32,178 nt of DNA from an uncultured Victivallis sp. (GCA_944389815.1 CALXNS010000060.1:1-32178); one strand, 5' to 3'. Shown: positions 23,830-32,153, counted from the stretch's first letter. Notes: generated from the letters alone by a model not told the origin. Numbers and translations: made by a program.

Positions 23830-26298
23830 TTACGACAACTCCAGTTCGCGGATGACTCCGCGTGGAAGATGTATCGAATATCTCCGGTCGGAGGAAATGA
23901 GGCGAAGTTCCGCAGTTGTCTCCGCTTCGTCAAGTTGCTGGAGCGTCGCGACCGCGCATCCGGAATCCGGATCGCGCCGCAGGTCGATCAGCCGGACGTG
24001 GGATGGGCGAAGTTCCAGCAGAGAGCCCTTGCCCGGCAGGAGCCCCGCGTGACGGTCGCACGGCAGAATGGTGTTCTCGAGTTCCCACTCCATGGCAAGG
24101 CGGCGTGTGGTTTCCGGTTCGAGTACGATGCCGAAACGGAAGAGATGTTCGCCCCAGTCCGTGGCCGGGCGTTCGATGGAGTCGTCCGCCTCGCAGGTTT
24201 GTTCGGTCGCGTAACGGCAGCCGCGGATCAAGGTCACGGCGAAACCGTTTTCGTAATTGCCGAAACCGCAGCAGTGATCGTTGATGCAGCCGATGGTGGA
24301 TTCGGGATAATGCAGCAATAGCGCGCGGCCGCCCGGAACGTCACCGAAACAGGTGCGTTCGACCGACCCTCCGGTCACATCGTAGAGCACCTTCTCCGCT
24401 CTTTTCGTCACGAGCCGCAGCCGGGTGGCCGAGCCGAACCAGAGAACACGCAATTCAAGATCCACCGACGGCCGGAGCGTGCTGAGGGATACCGTGGCGA
24501 AAACCCGGCAGCAGGAAGCGTGAAATTCGATGAACATCCGGGCGCGGAATGGACCCCTTTCAAGCAGTTTCGCGCGCGTGACATGCAGCGTTTCAACGAT
24601 GTCGCGACAGAGAAACGCATCCGGAGTTTCCTTCGGACAGCCCCAGGATCCCCAGATGTCACGTGTGAGGTCGAAGTGAATGCCTTCACCGCCGAAGATT
24701 TCGCGCCCCTCCCGGAAAATTTCAATCCGGTTCCGGTGCCGGTTGAGACGTACTTCACAGAATTCGTTCCGGATTGTTTCGTTCACCTCGACTGCCTCCG
24801 CGACCGGCGCGGCATCCTCCATGCGGGCCATGCGTGGGGATTTCACGTATCCGAGAGAGAATTTCCGCCAGCCGCAGGCGGGAAGTTCGGCGGGAAAGAG
24901 AACGCGAACCCGCCACGGCAGGGTCGTGAACGAGTTGTGCGCGACCGCCAGTCGCTGGAATGAAACCGGATTTCCCTGATCGTCGAGCAACTCCAGCGGA
25001 AGTTCCGCGACGCGGTTTTCGAATTCCCAGACCGGGCGATAGTCGACGGCGGTTTCGAACTCGACGTCACCTTTCCATGGATACGGGCGGGGGTTGAAGA
25101 CGATGAACGGTACCGCTTCAGGCATGTCGCCGCTGACGGCGGGAACCCGTGTGTCCATGCGTGCGGCGATTGCCGCAAGTGTGCGGAATTCGGTTTCGGT
25201 TGCTGAGTGAATGATTCCGCCAAGGTGGCACATCTGCTGCCGGGTGGCCACTTCGATGCACGTTCCGGGAAGAATGTCATGGAATGTGTTGAAAAGCAGT
25301 TCTTTCCACAATGCGTTCTGCGGCGTGGCCCCCGGGATGGCGGTTTCCGTCGCCACCGCCGGACCGGCGATTCCTGCGGCGGTCTGCCAGAGAGCGGCGC
25401 GCTTGACGGCGCCTTCCGCGTCGCGGTAGGGGGATTTGATCTTCTGGCAATTGGCGAAATAACCGCGCTGAGCGAAATTGATTTCGCCTTCGACGGTGTC
25501 GATCAACTTTTCCCCGCGGCGGGCGAGTTCCTCCCTGGCGGATTGAAAATATCCGGTGAGCGTGGAGAAACGCACTTCGATTTCATTGCAGTGTTCCTCC
25601 TTCCAGCGACGCAGTTCGTCGATATGGCGCTGTGTCGGTCCGCCGCCGTGATCGCCGAGGCCGAAGAAGAAGGCAACGTTCTCCAGATCCCAGTTCCGCC
25701 ACGCTTTCAGATAATCATCCAGCCGCGCGGGGATGCCGTCGCGTTCGATCGCGTACCAGTCGACGGGAATTCGATAACAGAGCAGCCGGCTGCCGCCTTC
25801 GCCTTTCCAGAAGAAGAGCGGCTGCCGGAGAGTGTAGAGCCAGCTCTCGGGTCGGCCGAAAGCGTAATTGCGGATTCCGGCGGCGGTGAAGAGTTCCACC
25901 AGTCCCCGGCTCTGTCCGAAGGAATCCGCCGACCAGTAAGTGTCGATTTCGCGCTGGAAGCGTTCGCGGAAATAATGTTTCCCTTCCAGAAACTGATGCA
26001 GGAATGTGGCGGTGTCCGGCAGATTGGTGTCGCTCTGGACATAGCTTCCTCCGACCGGATCCCAGCGGCCGCTCTGAATCAGTGTACGAATTTCCGGGAG
26101 AAGATCAGGTGCGAGCGATTCAACCATTTCGTAAACCCAGGATTCCCCGCGGATGAAGGTCAGATCCGGGTTGCGCCGCATGAGTTCGACCATCGTACGG
26201 CAGGTGGAGACCGCTTCCTGAGCGCCTTCCTGACGGGTCCAGAGCCAGACCGGATCGATATGGGCGTTGGGGATGATATGCAGAATTCTGGTTTTCAT
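23830..26298 (-). CDS. GH38 alpha-mannosidase, third copy
   Basis: The 822-aa product is a GH38 enzyme of a different subgroup from the one at 7904. The zinc ligands are His13 and Asp15 (NAHIDPVWLW), nucleophile Asp125 (WSADSFGQSRGLVELF) and the His of FHDILPGTCI. GLGDHGGGPTQ and DPVGGSYVQSDTNLP are further family blocks. It has no signal peptide and is cytoplasmic. The ATG at 26298 has GGAG eight bases upstream; an in-frame ATG at 26328 lies in the promoter region and is rejected. A URO-D-like gene follows. The promoter contains a 19-bp operator shared with the divergent regulator, so it is very likely repressed by it. The sugar linkage is unknown beyond probable alpha-mannoside. Confidence 0.93.
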   Translation of the reverse strand: MKTRILHIIPNAHIDPVWLWTRQEGAQEAVSTCRTMVELMRRNPDLTFIRGESWVYEMVESLAPDLLPEIRTLIQSGRWDPVGGSYVQSDTNLPDTATFLHQFLEGKHYFRERFQREIDTYWSADSFGQSRGLVELFTAAGIRNYAFGRPESWLYTLRQPLFFWKGEGGSRLLCYRIPVDWYAIERDGIPARLDDYLKAWRNWDLENVAFFFGLGDHGGGPTQRHIDELRRWKEEHCNEIEVRFSTLTGYFQSAREELARRGEKLIDTVEGEINFAQRGYFANCQKIKSPYRDAEGAVKRAALWQTAAGIAGPAVATETAIPGATPQNALWKELLFNTFHDILPGTCIEVATRQQMCHLGGIIHSATETEFRTLAAIAARMDTRVPAVSGDMPEAVPFIVFNPRPYPWKGDVEFETAVDYRPVWEFENRVAELPLELLDDQGNPVSFQRLAVAHNSFTTLPWRVRVLFPAELPACGWRKFSLGYVKSPRMARMEDAAPVAEAVEVNETIRNEFCEVRLNRHRNRIEIFREGREIFGGEGIHFDLTRDIWGSWGCPKETPDAFLCRDIVETLHVTRAKLLERGPFRARMFIEFHASCCRVFATVSLSTLRPSVDLELRVLWFGSATRLRLVTKRAEKVLYDVTGGSVERTCFGDVPGGRALLLHYPESTIGCINDHCCGFGNYENGFAVTLIRGCRYATEQTCEADDSIERPATDWGEHLFRFGIVLEPETTRRLAMEWELENTILPCDRHAGLLPGKGSLLELRPSHVRLIDLRRDPDSGCAVATLQQLDEAETTAELRLISSDRRYSIHLPRGVIRELELS

Positions 26299-26332
26299 GA
26301 CAGCTTCTCCGGTTGTTGATCGATACACTTTA

Positions 26333-26361
26333 AAGATATACTGTGTTTGTGTGTTTGTAAA
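26333..26361 (-). promoter_or_regulatory. Promoter of the GH38/URO-D operon
   Basis: On the minus strand TTTACA (26356-26361), a 17-bp spacer and TATCTT (26333-26338). The spacer is occupied by the operator at 26336-26354. Confidence 0.55.
26336..26354. promoter_or_regulatory. Operator copy B of the GntR/LacI-type regulator
   Basis: ATATACTGTGTTTGTGTGT matches the reverse complement of the site at 26473-26491 at 15 of 19 positions, including the run ATACTGTGT. It sits between the -35 and -10 of the GH38 promoter, a repressing position. Confidence 0.6.
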
Positions 26362-26438
26362 GAGGGGAAATAAACTTTTTCAAGAAAATTTTTCAAGCAT
26401 AAAAATAGAAAAATTTTCTTATTTTCTCTGTAATACTG

Positions 26439-26467
26439 TTGACAAAGCGCAGGGTTTATCGTATAAT
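26439..26467 (+). promoter_or_regulatory. Consensus sigma70 promoter of the regulator gene
   Basis: TTGACA (26439-26444), exactly 17 bp, TATAAT (26462-26467): a perfect consensus promoter. Transcription should start near 26474, inside operator A. Such a strong promoter for a regulator implies tight repression. Confidence 0.88.
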
Positions 26468-26472
26468 ATTAG

Positions 26473-26491
26473 ACATACGGACACAGTATGT
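26473..26491. promoter_or_regulatory. Operator copy A of the GntR/LacI-type regulator
   Basis: ACATACGGACACAGTATGT has inverted arms ACATAC (26473-26478) and GTATGT (26486-26491), with a 7-bp spacer. It lies just after the -10, over the start point, and is the partner of the site at 26336-26354. Confidence 0.65.
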
Positions 26492-26515
26492 GTTCTTTTT
26501 TTGGGAGGCGTATCG

Positions 26516-27664
26516 ATGAAAATGAAATCAGCCGACGACGGCACCACGACAGTCAACGCGGTCGGTGCGACCGCGGCCGCACCGCCGAAGTCGCGGAAAT
26601 TTGAAAAAGTATATCAGAGCTTCAAATCCGAACTCCTTCACTCCGCACCCGGTACCCCGATTGCGTCCGTGCGGGAGTTGATGCGGCGTTATCAGGTCAG
26701 CCAGATCACCGTGACCCGGGCGCTCAAACAACTGCAGGAAGACGGTCTGGTGGAGTCGAAGGTCGGGTACGGCAGTTTCCGCTCCGGAAACAATGAACGC
26801 GATTGTCGGAACATAGTCTTTCTTCATTCGGATTACCCTTCAAGTTTCGACAGTCTGGTGAACCGGGTTTTCGAAAAACATTTTACGGAACGCAATTATC
26901 GCTTCCGAATGCTCTCCTACGACCATCGCCGGATTCGGGTGGATCGTTCAATCTTGAACGGCGGCGTCGATGCGGTCATTTTCAATCTGGATCAGAATCT
27001 CTCTCCGGATCTGCTGCTGCAGCTCACCGGCTGGCCGATTCCGATCGTTTTCATCGACATCATGCCCCAGACGATCATGTTGGATGCGGTCTGCGCAGAC
27101 AACGAAATGGGCGGCGCAATGGTCGCGAACTATTTTCTCCGCCATGGCCATCGCCGCTGCGCGATGCTGCAGTCGCTGCCGGAAGGACACAGCCCGGTCA
27201 GCCGCCGGCGCAGCTTCCTGCGGCAGTTGAAGTTGTCGCAGGGTGAATCGGTTTTCATCAACTGCGAAACGCAGGGCGGAGAGAATTCAACGGCGAACGC
27301 CTACCGGACATTCACCGCTTACATCAAGGAGCACGGGCTGGATTTCACTGCGCTGTTCTGCGATTCGGATCTCGGCAGTCTCGGGGTGTTGAAGGCGTGC
27401 CACAATCTCGGAATCCGGGTGCCGGAGGATTTGAGCATCATCGGCTTTGACAATATTCCGGAGTGCGGTTATTTCCAGCCGTCGCTCTCCAGCATGGATC
27501 AGGATATTCCCCGCTGGGCCGAAGAGGCGGAGAAAATTCTGATCGCCCGGCTGAATGGAGACTCCAGGCCGGTGTTTCAGTCGTATGTCGAACCCAAACT
27601 GATTTTGCGGGATTCCGTTCGAAAAGAAACAATCGGGAAGGAGGAGAAAAAACATACAGTATGA
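26516..27664 (+). CDS. GntR-HTH/LacI-sensor transcription repressor
   Basis: The 382-aa product combines a GntR-type winged helix (about 30-90; IASVRELMRRYQVSQITVTRAL, QEDGLVESKVGYGSF) with a LacI/periplasmic-binding-type sugar sensor (98-370; NIVFLHSD, GVDAVIFNLDQ, VCADNEMGGAMVANYFLRHGHRRCAML, LFCDSDLGSLGVLKACHNLGIRVPEDLSIIGFDN). This is the AraR-like architecture of sugar-responsive repressors. GGGAGG lies seven bases before the ATG. It has a consensus promoter with an operator over the start point, and the divergent GH38 promoter has the same operator. It is followed by a prepilin-like gene and a large glycosidase gene on the same strand. The inducer is probably a product of the glycan these enzymes cut. 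Confidence 0.93.
   Translation: MKMKSADDGTTTVNAVGATAAAPPKSRKFEKVYQSFKSELLHSAPGTPIASVRELMRRYQVSQITVTRALKQLQEDGLVESKVGYGSFRSGNNERDCRNIVFLHSDYPSSFDSLVNRVFEKHFTERNYRFRMLSYDHRRIRVDRSILNGGVDAVIFNLDQNLSPDLLLQLTGWPIPIVFIDIMPQTIMLDAVCADNEMGGAMVANYFLRHGHRRCAMLQSLPEGHSPVSRRRSFLRQLKLSQGESVFINCETQGGENSTANAYRTFTAYIKEHGLDFTALFCDSDLGSLGVLKACHNLGIRVPEDLSIIGFDNIPECGYFQPSLSSMDQDIPRWAEEAEKILIARLNGDSRPVFQSYVEPKLILRDSVRKETIGKEEKKHTV
27653..27663. promoter_or_regulatory. Possible third regulator site at the end of the regulator gene
   Basis: CATACAGTATG is a perfect 11-bp palindrome with the same CATAC/GTATG arms as operator A, but with one central base instead of nine. It overlaps the regulator's stop and lies 77 bp before the prepilin start. 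The different spacing makes it uncertain. Confidence 0.35.
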
Positions 27665-27739
27665 GCATGCCGCGGAATTTGAGATTTCCCGAGAAGTGTT
27701 TTCCTGTTTTCAGAACCAGAAAAAAATAGCGAGAGGAAA

Positions 27740-28417
27740 ATGAAAAAGTTATTTACATTGATCGAGTTGCTTGTCGTGATTGCGATCATCGCCATCCTTG
27801 TTTCCATGCTGCTTCCGGCACTGGGCAGGGCGCGTGACGCGGCGCGTAATTCCAGTTGCATCAACAATCTGAAGCAGATCGGGCAGGCGACGATGTTCTA
27901 TCTCGACAACAACGACGATCGCTTCTTCGAGGACGGCAGTACGGATATTATCCGCTGGCCCAAATTGTTGCGGAGCGAATATTCGAGCGACAATGCGGTT
28001 CCGATGAGCATCAACTGGTGCCCGATGGATCCCAACTTGAACCGTTACACCGTGGACACCGCATTTACCGATTGCAGGGTAACTTACGGATTCAATGACT
28101 TCTACTTGAGAGGGCAGAAGGTTAACACGGTCAAGAAGGCCGCCAATACGGTTCTGATGATCGAAGCAGCCATCAATGTCACGACCGATCCGACCGGTTT
28201 CGGGAAAGTGCAATCCTGGAATGATCCCAATGCGAGTATGCCGTGGCCGATTCACAACAAGCGCAGCGCCAATACCCTCTGGGTGGACGCTCATGTCACG
28301 ACCGAGACGGCGCCGCGGGGACTTTATGAGGATTTTTTCTGGGACAGCATTCTCGGCAGCCGCTGGTCCAACGGGGTGGATGGCGGCGGCGCGGATAACA
28401 AGTGGGATCGGCAGTGA
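27740..28417 (+). CDS. Prepilin-like protein with N-terminal methylation motif (DUF1559-like)
   Basis: The 225-aa product starts [20 protein letters not shown], the class III/type II pseudopilin signal and hydrophobic helix, with Phe5 as expected mature residue 1 and Glu9 as the pilin Glu5. The usual Gly before the cleavage site is Leu4, as often seen in Lentisphaerota. After [15 protein letters not shown] comes a globular domain with [23 protein letters not shown] and the closing LWVDAHV. Such proteins exist in very large numbers in this phylum beside secreted hydrolases; their role (display, secretion or surface attachment) is not settled. GAGAGG precedes the ATG by three bases. Its stop overlaps the next start by one base. 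Confidence 0.92.
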   Translation: MKKLFTLIELLVVIAIIAILVSMLLPALGRARDAARNSSCINNLKQIGQATMFYLDNNDDRFFEDGSTDIIRWPKLLRSEYSSDNAVPMSINWCPMDPNLNRYTVDTAFTDCRVTYGFNDFYLRGQKVNTVKKAANTVLMIEAAINVTTDPTGFGKVQSWNDPNASMPWPIHNKRSANTLWVDAHVTTETAPRGLYEDFFWDSILGSRWSNGVDGGGADNKWDRQ

Positions 28418-31400
28418 TGAAGAAGATTGGATTTTCCGCATTCTGGAGCGTATTGTTGTTTCTTGGGATTCCGTTTTTTCTGTACGGAGCGCCGTCGCCG
28501 TGGAGTGTCCGCCCGGATCAACTGCCGAATCTTGCTGAATTCTGCGACGTCTGGCTGGAAGGCGGAAAGCCCGCCTCCACCAATATTTCGACGGCCAATC
28601 GCAATGACGGATTTTCTCCATGCCAGCTCTATTTTTTCGGTACGGAACAGCCGCAGACTCGCTACTGGGCGAAATATGAATTCGAAATTGCCGAGCCCGG
28701 CGAATATTACTGGGGTGTGGCACTGGTGCATCAGGGAACGAATTATGCGTCGCAGGTTCGCTACCGGTTTGACGATGAACCGTTCGCCGCGGTTCCGGCG
28801 GGAAATCGCCAGGCGTCCTGGGGATTTGCCAATGCGGTCGGCTGGTCGGATCTGGGAGTGCGGTATATGGAAAAGGGAAAACATCAATTGGAATTCGAAT
28901 TCGATACGAAAGCGGACAACGGCAACTGGAGTTTTCTCTGCGATGGAGTTGCAGGAATCCGGGCCGCGAACGGGAAAAAGATCGAAATTTCCGGAGTCGA
29001 ACTTCCGGAGGAACTGGTTCCGGGTGAGGATCTGGTGGTGAAATTTGAAGCTTCCGGAACCATGCAGCCCATCCGGGTGAAGCTGGAAAGTTCACCCGAT
29101 TATCCGGTGGTCGAGACGATCGTCGTCCCGCAAACAGGAAAGAATCAGGTCGTGCTGCATGTGCCGGAACATCTCGGGAGCGCCACGTATGAAGTAAGTT
29201 TTTACTCCGGCGTGATCGGCCGGCAGCCGCTGACGGAGGTGCTGAAAATTTCCGCGCGGGAAAATTTGACGCCGATGCCGCATCTCTCGATCGAAGAGGC
29301 GACGGTCGATTCCGACGGCAATTACCGGATCTCGCTGACGGCGCCCGCCGCACAGCCGGGGATGTTCTGCGTGATGCTGGAGATCGACGGGAAAGTTTAC
29401 GCGGTGGACAACATCGCCGTTTCCGCCGGAGAACAGACGCTCACAGGCGAGTTTTCGGATTTCTGGCGTGCGGCGGCCGCGGGGCGTTCCGGGAAGGCGG
29501 TTTTTTATGCCGCTCCCGGCGAAATGGGACGGGAAGTCGTTCAGGAGGCGCGTTTCGCCGGAGTGCCGGGCGAATTGCCGAAACCGATCAATTACGGCCT
29601 CTTCAAGGATCGTTTCCAACTGGTGCATCCGTGGTATATGGATCACGAATATCGTTACATTTTCGACGGGAAGCCGTATTTCCCGGTCGGCGCGATGTGG
29701 TGCACGCAGACACTGCGGAACTCCACCTCGAACGATGAGCAAATCGCGCAGAATTTCGCCTTCGACTGCGCGTTTCTCGATCAGATGCTCGAATGTGAAA
29801 TCGATGATTTCTACTTCAATCAGGCGCTGGCGGCGCCGTTGTTCGTGCGGCAGTTCTTCATCGATGAAATGGAGAAGCGCAACGTCAATTACGCGTGGCA
29901 GCTGACCATCGGCGAACTGGAGGTGGTGCCCTCCTATTTCATTACGCGCGACGCGCCGGAGAGGAGGAATTTTCAAGGTCTCGTGCGCGGGGTTTACCGG
30001 GAAAAGGAGATCGTCTTCGAACTGTCGCCGGATTACAAGGTGATCGGCGTCCTTGCCGTGCCGGAAAACGATCCTGGTCGGGCGTATTCGTGGAGCGTGG
30101 AGGACTCCGCCGGGCAGGACAGCCGCAGCGCGGTCTTCGATTTCGACCGGAACAAGGATCATGGAAAATTGCGGGAGATCCGGATCCGGTGCGAACTGGA
30201 TGAGCCGGAGAATTCGCCGATGGTTCTCATTCCGCTGCTGGCGGCGCGGATGAGTCACCCAAATCTGCTGGACGAAGCGTACCGGAAGCAGGCTTATGAA
30301 CATGTTTCGTGGATCGGAAAACTCAATTGGGGGCCGCATTTCCGTTTCATCGTCGATCCGGGGTACAACGAAACCCACATGACCAACGGGACGGAAAATC
30401 TGCGCCAGTTCACACCGGCGATCAATGCCCGGTTTGAAGCATGGCTGAAAAAGCGTTACGCCGATGATTTTTCCGCGCTCCGGCAATCGTGGGCGGCCCC
30501 GGAACTGGAGTCGTGGGAAAACGCGGTACGGGTGATACCGCTGCGGCTTGGAGAGAAACTTTATTTGTGCGACCCGGAGACGGGAAAGATGTATGCGTCG
30601 AATCTTTCCAAATCCCAGGCGTGGCTCGATTACAACGAGATGATCCGGGAGGAATACGCTCTGGAAGCGGATCGTTTTGCGATGTACATCAAGAGTCTGG
30701 TGGATATCCCGATTGTTTACAAGAGCGTCGAGGCGCAGGGATCGCGCGTGATGCGAAGCACGCTGTATCGCGGTTTCGACGGCGTCGGCAGCGAGGTGTA
30801 TTTGAATCAGGCCCGTCCGCCGGAAGGCGCCGGCGGAGGAGCGAAGGCCGCGGCGGAGGCCGCCACCCATACCGTCTGGAAGGTCGGCACCGAACTCGGA
30901 CACGATGCGCAGCTCGGCAACGGCGGCGTGAAATTCTTTCAGAGCGAGGCGGAGATCAACGATCTCACGCGCCAGATGGCTCAACTTGGCGTGAGCGGCT
31001 TCTATTACTTCGGCGCCCATCTCGGGGACAGCATCTGGGACAATCACGGATTCTACGGTTTCCCGGAGGGAATGAAATGGTTGAAGGAGATCAACCGGAA
31101 ATGTTATCCGCTTTCGGAGAAGCGTGCGCCGCGCAATTATCTCTTTCCCGGCGGTCATTCGTGGTGGTGGTGGACGACGCGTCACTTTGCCCTCTACGAC
31201 CGGGAACGCAGCGAAGTGGTCGTCTCGCTCATTTTGCCCAACGGCGAATGGGCGACCAATACGGAACTCGTGCCGGAGGATTGGGAACGGGTGGTGGTAA
31301 ACTGCGCGCTGCCGCCTTATTCGATCCGATATGCACCGCGGATCGGAGAACTGGCCCGTTCCGGGCGGGAGTTCATCTACCTGGGCGAACGGCGGGATCT

Positions 31401-31650
31401 GGGTGTCATTCCGGAGGTGGATCGATACTTCACGGAGGAGTTGATCGAATTTCCGGACGGCAGCAAAGCGCAGGTGCTGAAGGCGCCGGCGGGGGCGGAA
31501 ATCCTGGCTTCCGAAAACGGGAGGCCGTGGGCGATCCGCGATGGAAATTGTCTGATCGTGAGCAGGTTTCCGATCTGCAACGGTGAATATGTGACGCATG
31601 AGGCGAAGTTCGTGCACCTGAAACCGGAGTGGATCAACGCAGCGAAATAA
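28417..31650 (+). CDS. Large secreted putative glycosidase (likely clan GH-A barrel with beta-sandwich N-terminus)
   Basis: The 1077-aa product has a signal peptide (1-24, WSVLLFLGIPFFLYGA). Residues about 30-400 look like beta-sandwich modules (YWAKYEFEIAEPGEYYWGVAL, HQLEFEFDTKADNGNWSF). From about 415 (YIFDGKPYFPVGAMW) a barrel-like region follows. Glu652 (PGYNETHM) and Glu826 (VGTELGHDA) are candidates for acid/base and nucleophile, as in GH42/GH5-type enzymes; this pairing is inferred. QLGVSGFYYFGAHLGDSIWDNHGFYGFP and WWWWTTRHFALYD are aromatic and probably line the sugar site. I cannot name the family. The start at 28417 (TGATG overlap) is preferred to 28402 because the signal peptide begins there. 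It is translationally coupled to the prepilin-like gene. A terminator follows. Confidence 0.8.
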   Translation: MKKIGFSAFWSVLLFLGIPFFLYGAPSPWSVRPDQLPNLAEFCDVWLEGGKPASTNISTANRNDGFSPCQLYFFGTEQPQTRYWAKYEFEIAEPGEYYWGVALVHQGTNYASQVRYRFDDEPFAAVPAGNRQASWGFANAVGWSDLGVRYMEKGKHQLEFEFDTKADNGNWSFLCDGVAGIRAANGKKIEISGVELPEELVPGEDLVVKFEASGTMQPIRVKLESSPDYPVVETIVVPQTGKNQVVLHVPEHLGSATYEVSFYSGVIGRQPLTEVLKISARENLTPMPHLSIEEATVDSDGNYRISLTAPAAQPGMFCVMLEIDGKVYAVDNIAVSAGEQTLTGEFSDFWRAAAAGRSGKAVFYAAPGEMGREVVQEARFAGVPGELPKPINYGLFKDRFQLVHPWYMDHEYRYIFDGKPYFPVGAMWCTQTLRNSTSNDEQIAQNFAFDCAFLDQMLECEIDDFYFNQALAAPLFVRQFFIDEMEKRNVNYAWQLTIGELEVVPSYFITRDAPERRNFQGLVRGVYREKEIVFELSPDYKVIGVLAVPENDPGRAYSWSVEDSAGQDSRSAVFDFDRNKDHGKLREIRIRCELDEPENSPMVLIPLLAARMSHPNLLDEAYRKQAYEHVSWIGKLNWGPHFRFIVDPGYNETHMTNGTENLRQFTPAINARFEAWLKKRYADDFSALRQSWAAPELESWENAVRVIPLRLGEKLYLCDPETGKMYASNLSKSQAWLDYNEMIREEYALEADRFAMYIKSLVDIPIVYKSVEAQGSRVMRSTLYRGFDGVGSEVYLNQARPPEGAGGGAKAAAEAATHTVWKVGTELGHDAQLGNGGVKFFQSEAEINDLTRQMAQLGVSGFYYFGAHLGDSIWDNHGFYGFPEGMKWLKEINRKCYPLSEKRAPRNYLFPGGHSWWWWTTRHFALYDRERSEVVVSLILPNGEWATNTELVPEDWERVVVNCALPPYSIRYAPRIGELARSGREFIYLGERRDLGVIPEVDRYFTEELIEFPDGSKAQVLKAPAGAEILASENGRPWAIRDGNCLIVSRFPICNGEYVTHEAKFVHLKPEWINAAK

Positions 31651-31690
31651 CTTCGCACCTGCGGCGATGATTTTTCCGCGGCCCGCAGAC

Positions 31691-31753
31691 CGCGCGGGAT
31701 GAGAGGATGGGGTTCAAAAATGCCCGCCCGCCTTTCTCCCGCGCGTTTTGTTT
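31691..31753 (+). terminator. Rho-independent terminator after the secreted glycosidase gene
   Basis: CGCGCGGGA (31691-31699) pairs perfectly with TCCCGCGCG (31737-31745). The stem continues as GAGAGG/CCTTTC after a one-base bulge, and TTTTGTTT follows. Confidence 0.7.
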
Positions 31754-32056
31754 CTCCCCGGCAGCCGCCGGGACAGGATCGCGGATATTTCTCTGAACGA
31801 CTGGAACCGCGGCCGGTTTCCTGCAGCGGAGGAAGCGAATTTCTGATTTTGCCATCGACGAAAGGTTCTTTTGTTATCGTCTTCCGTTTTTCCGGTGTTT
31901 GAAACAGGGGAAATGGATTTGAAGATACTAGCATTGGGAATTTTTTATGTTATATCCCTCGTTGGCATGTTCCTTTCGGCTGGAGAAAACTTCCGGCACT
32001 GATGTGTAACAAATTTTTTGGAATCAGGGCATCATAGGGGGGATGAGGGGAAAAAC
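31754..32056. other. Intergenic region before the tRNA
   Basis: No gene is supported. Short open frames here overlap the terminator and lack ribosome sites or domain character. The stretch 31910-31960 is AT-rich, but no promoter with acceptable spacing was found. On the minus strand a run of five Ts directly follows the tRNA CCA end. Confidence 0.5.
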
Positions 32057-32133
32057 TGGTGGGACCGCCCGGACTTGAACCGAGGACCCGGAGATTATGA
32101 GTCACCTGCTCTAACCGACTGAGCTACGGTCCC
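32057..32133 (-). tRNA. tRNA with CAU anticodon (Ile2 or elongator Met)
   Basis: A full 77-nt cloverleaf including an encoded CCA end: acceptor stem GGGACCG/CGGTCCC, D-arm GCTC/GAGC, anticodon loop CTCATAA, T-loop TTCAAGT. The anticodon is CAU. The segment GAGCAGGTGACTCATAATC resembles E. coli tRNA-Ile2 (ileX, where lysidine makes CAU read AUA) more than elongator tRNA-Met, so Ile2 is my first choice. The initiator is excluded because it would have a C1-A72 mismatch and three G-C pairs at the base of the anticodon stem. The middle of the anticodon stem has a T-T mismatch. A -10-like TATAGT lies about 20 bp upstream. Confidence 0.95.
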
Positions 32134-32153
32134 ACACCGAAATAAAGTTCCCT

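Noticed and set aside
27749..29353. Minus-strand open frame of about 530 codons over the prepilin and glycosidase starts
   Set aside because: Arg/Pro/Ser-rich low-complexity product spanning two clear plus-strand genes; no initiation signals.
29092..31617. Very long open frame (about 840 codons) antisense to the secreted glycosidase
   Set aside because: It is a shadow of codon bias in the GC-rich sense gene: the product is rich in Arg/His/Pro, lacks a ribosome site and shows no domain, while the sense frame has a signal peptide and coherent motifs.
31699..31902. 67-codon open frame after the secreted glycosidase gene
   Set aside because: It overlaps the rho-independent terminator at 31691-31753, has no ribosome site and no domain character.
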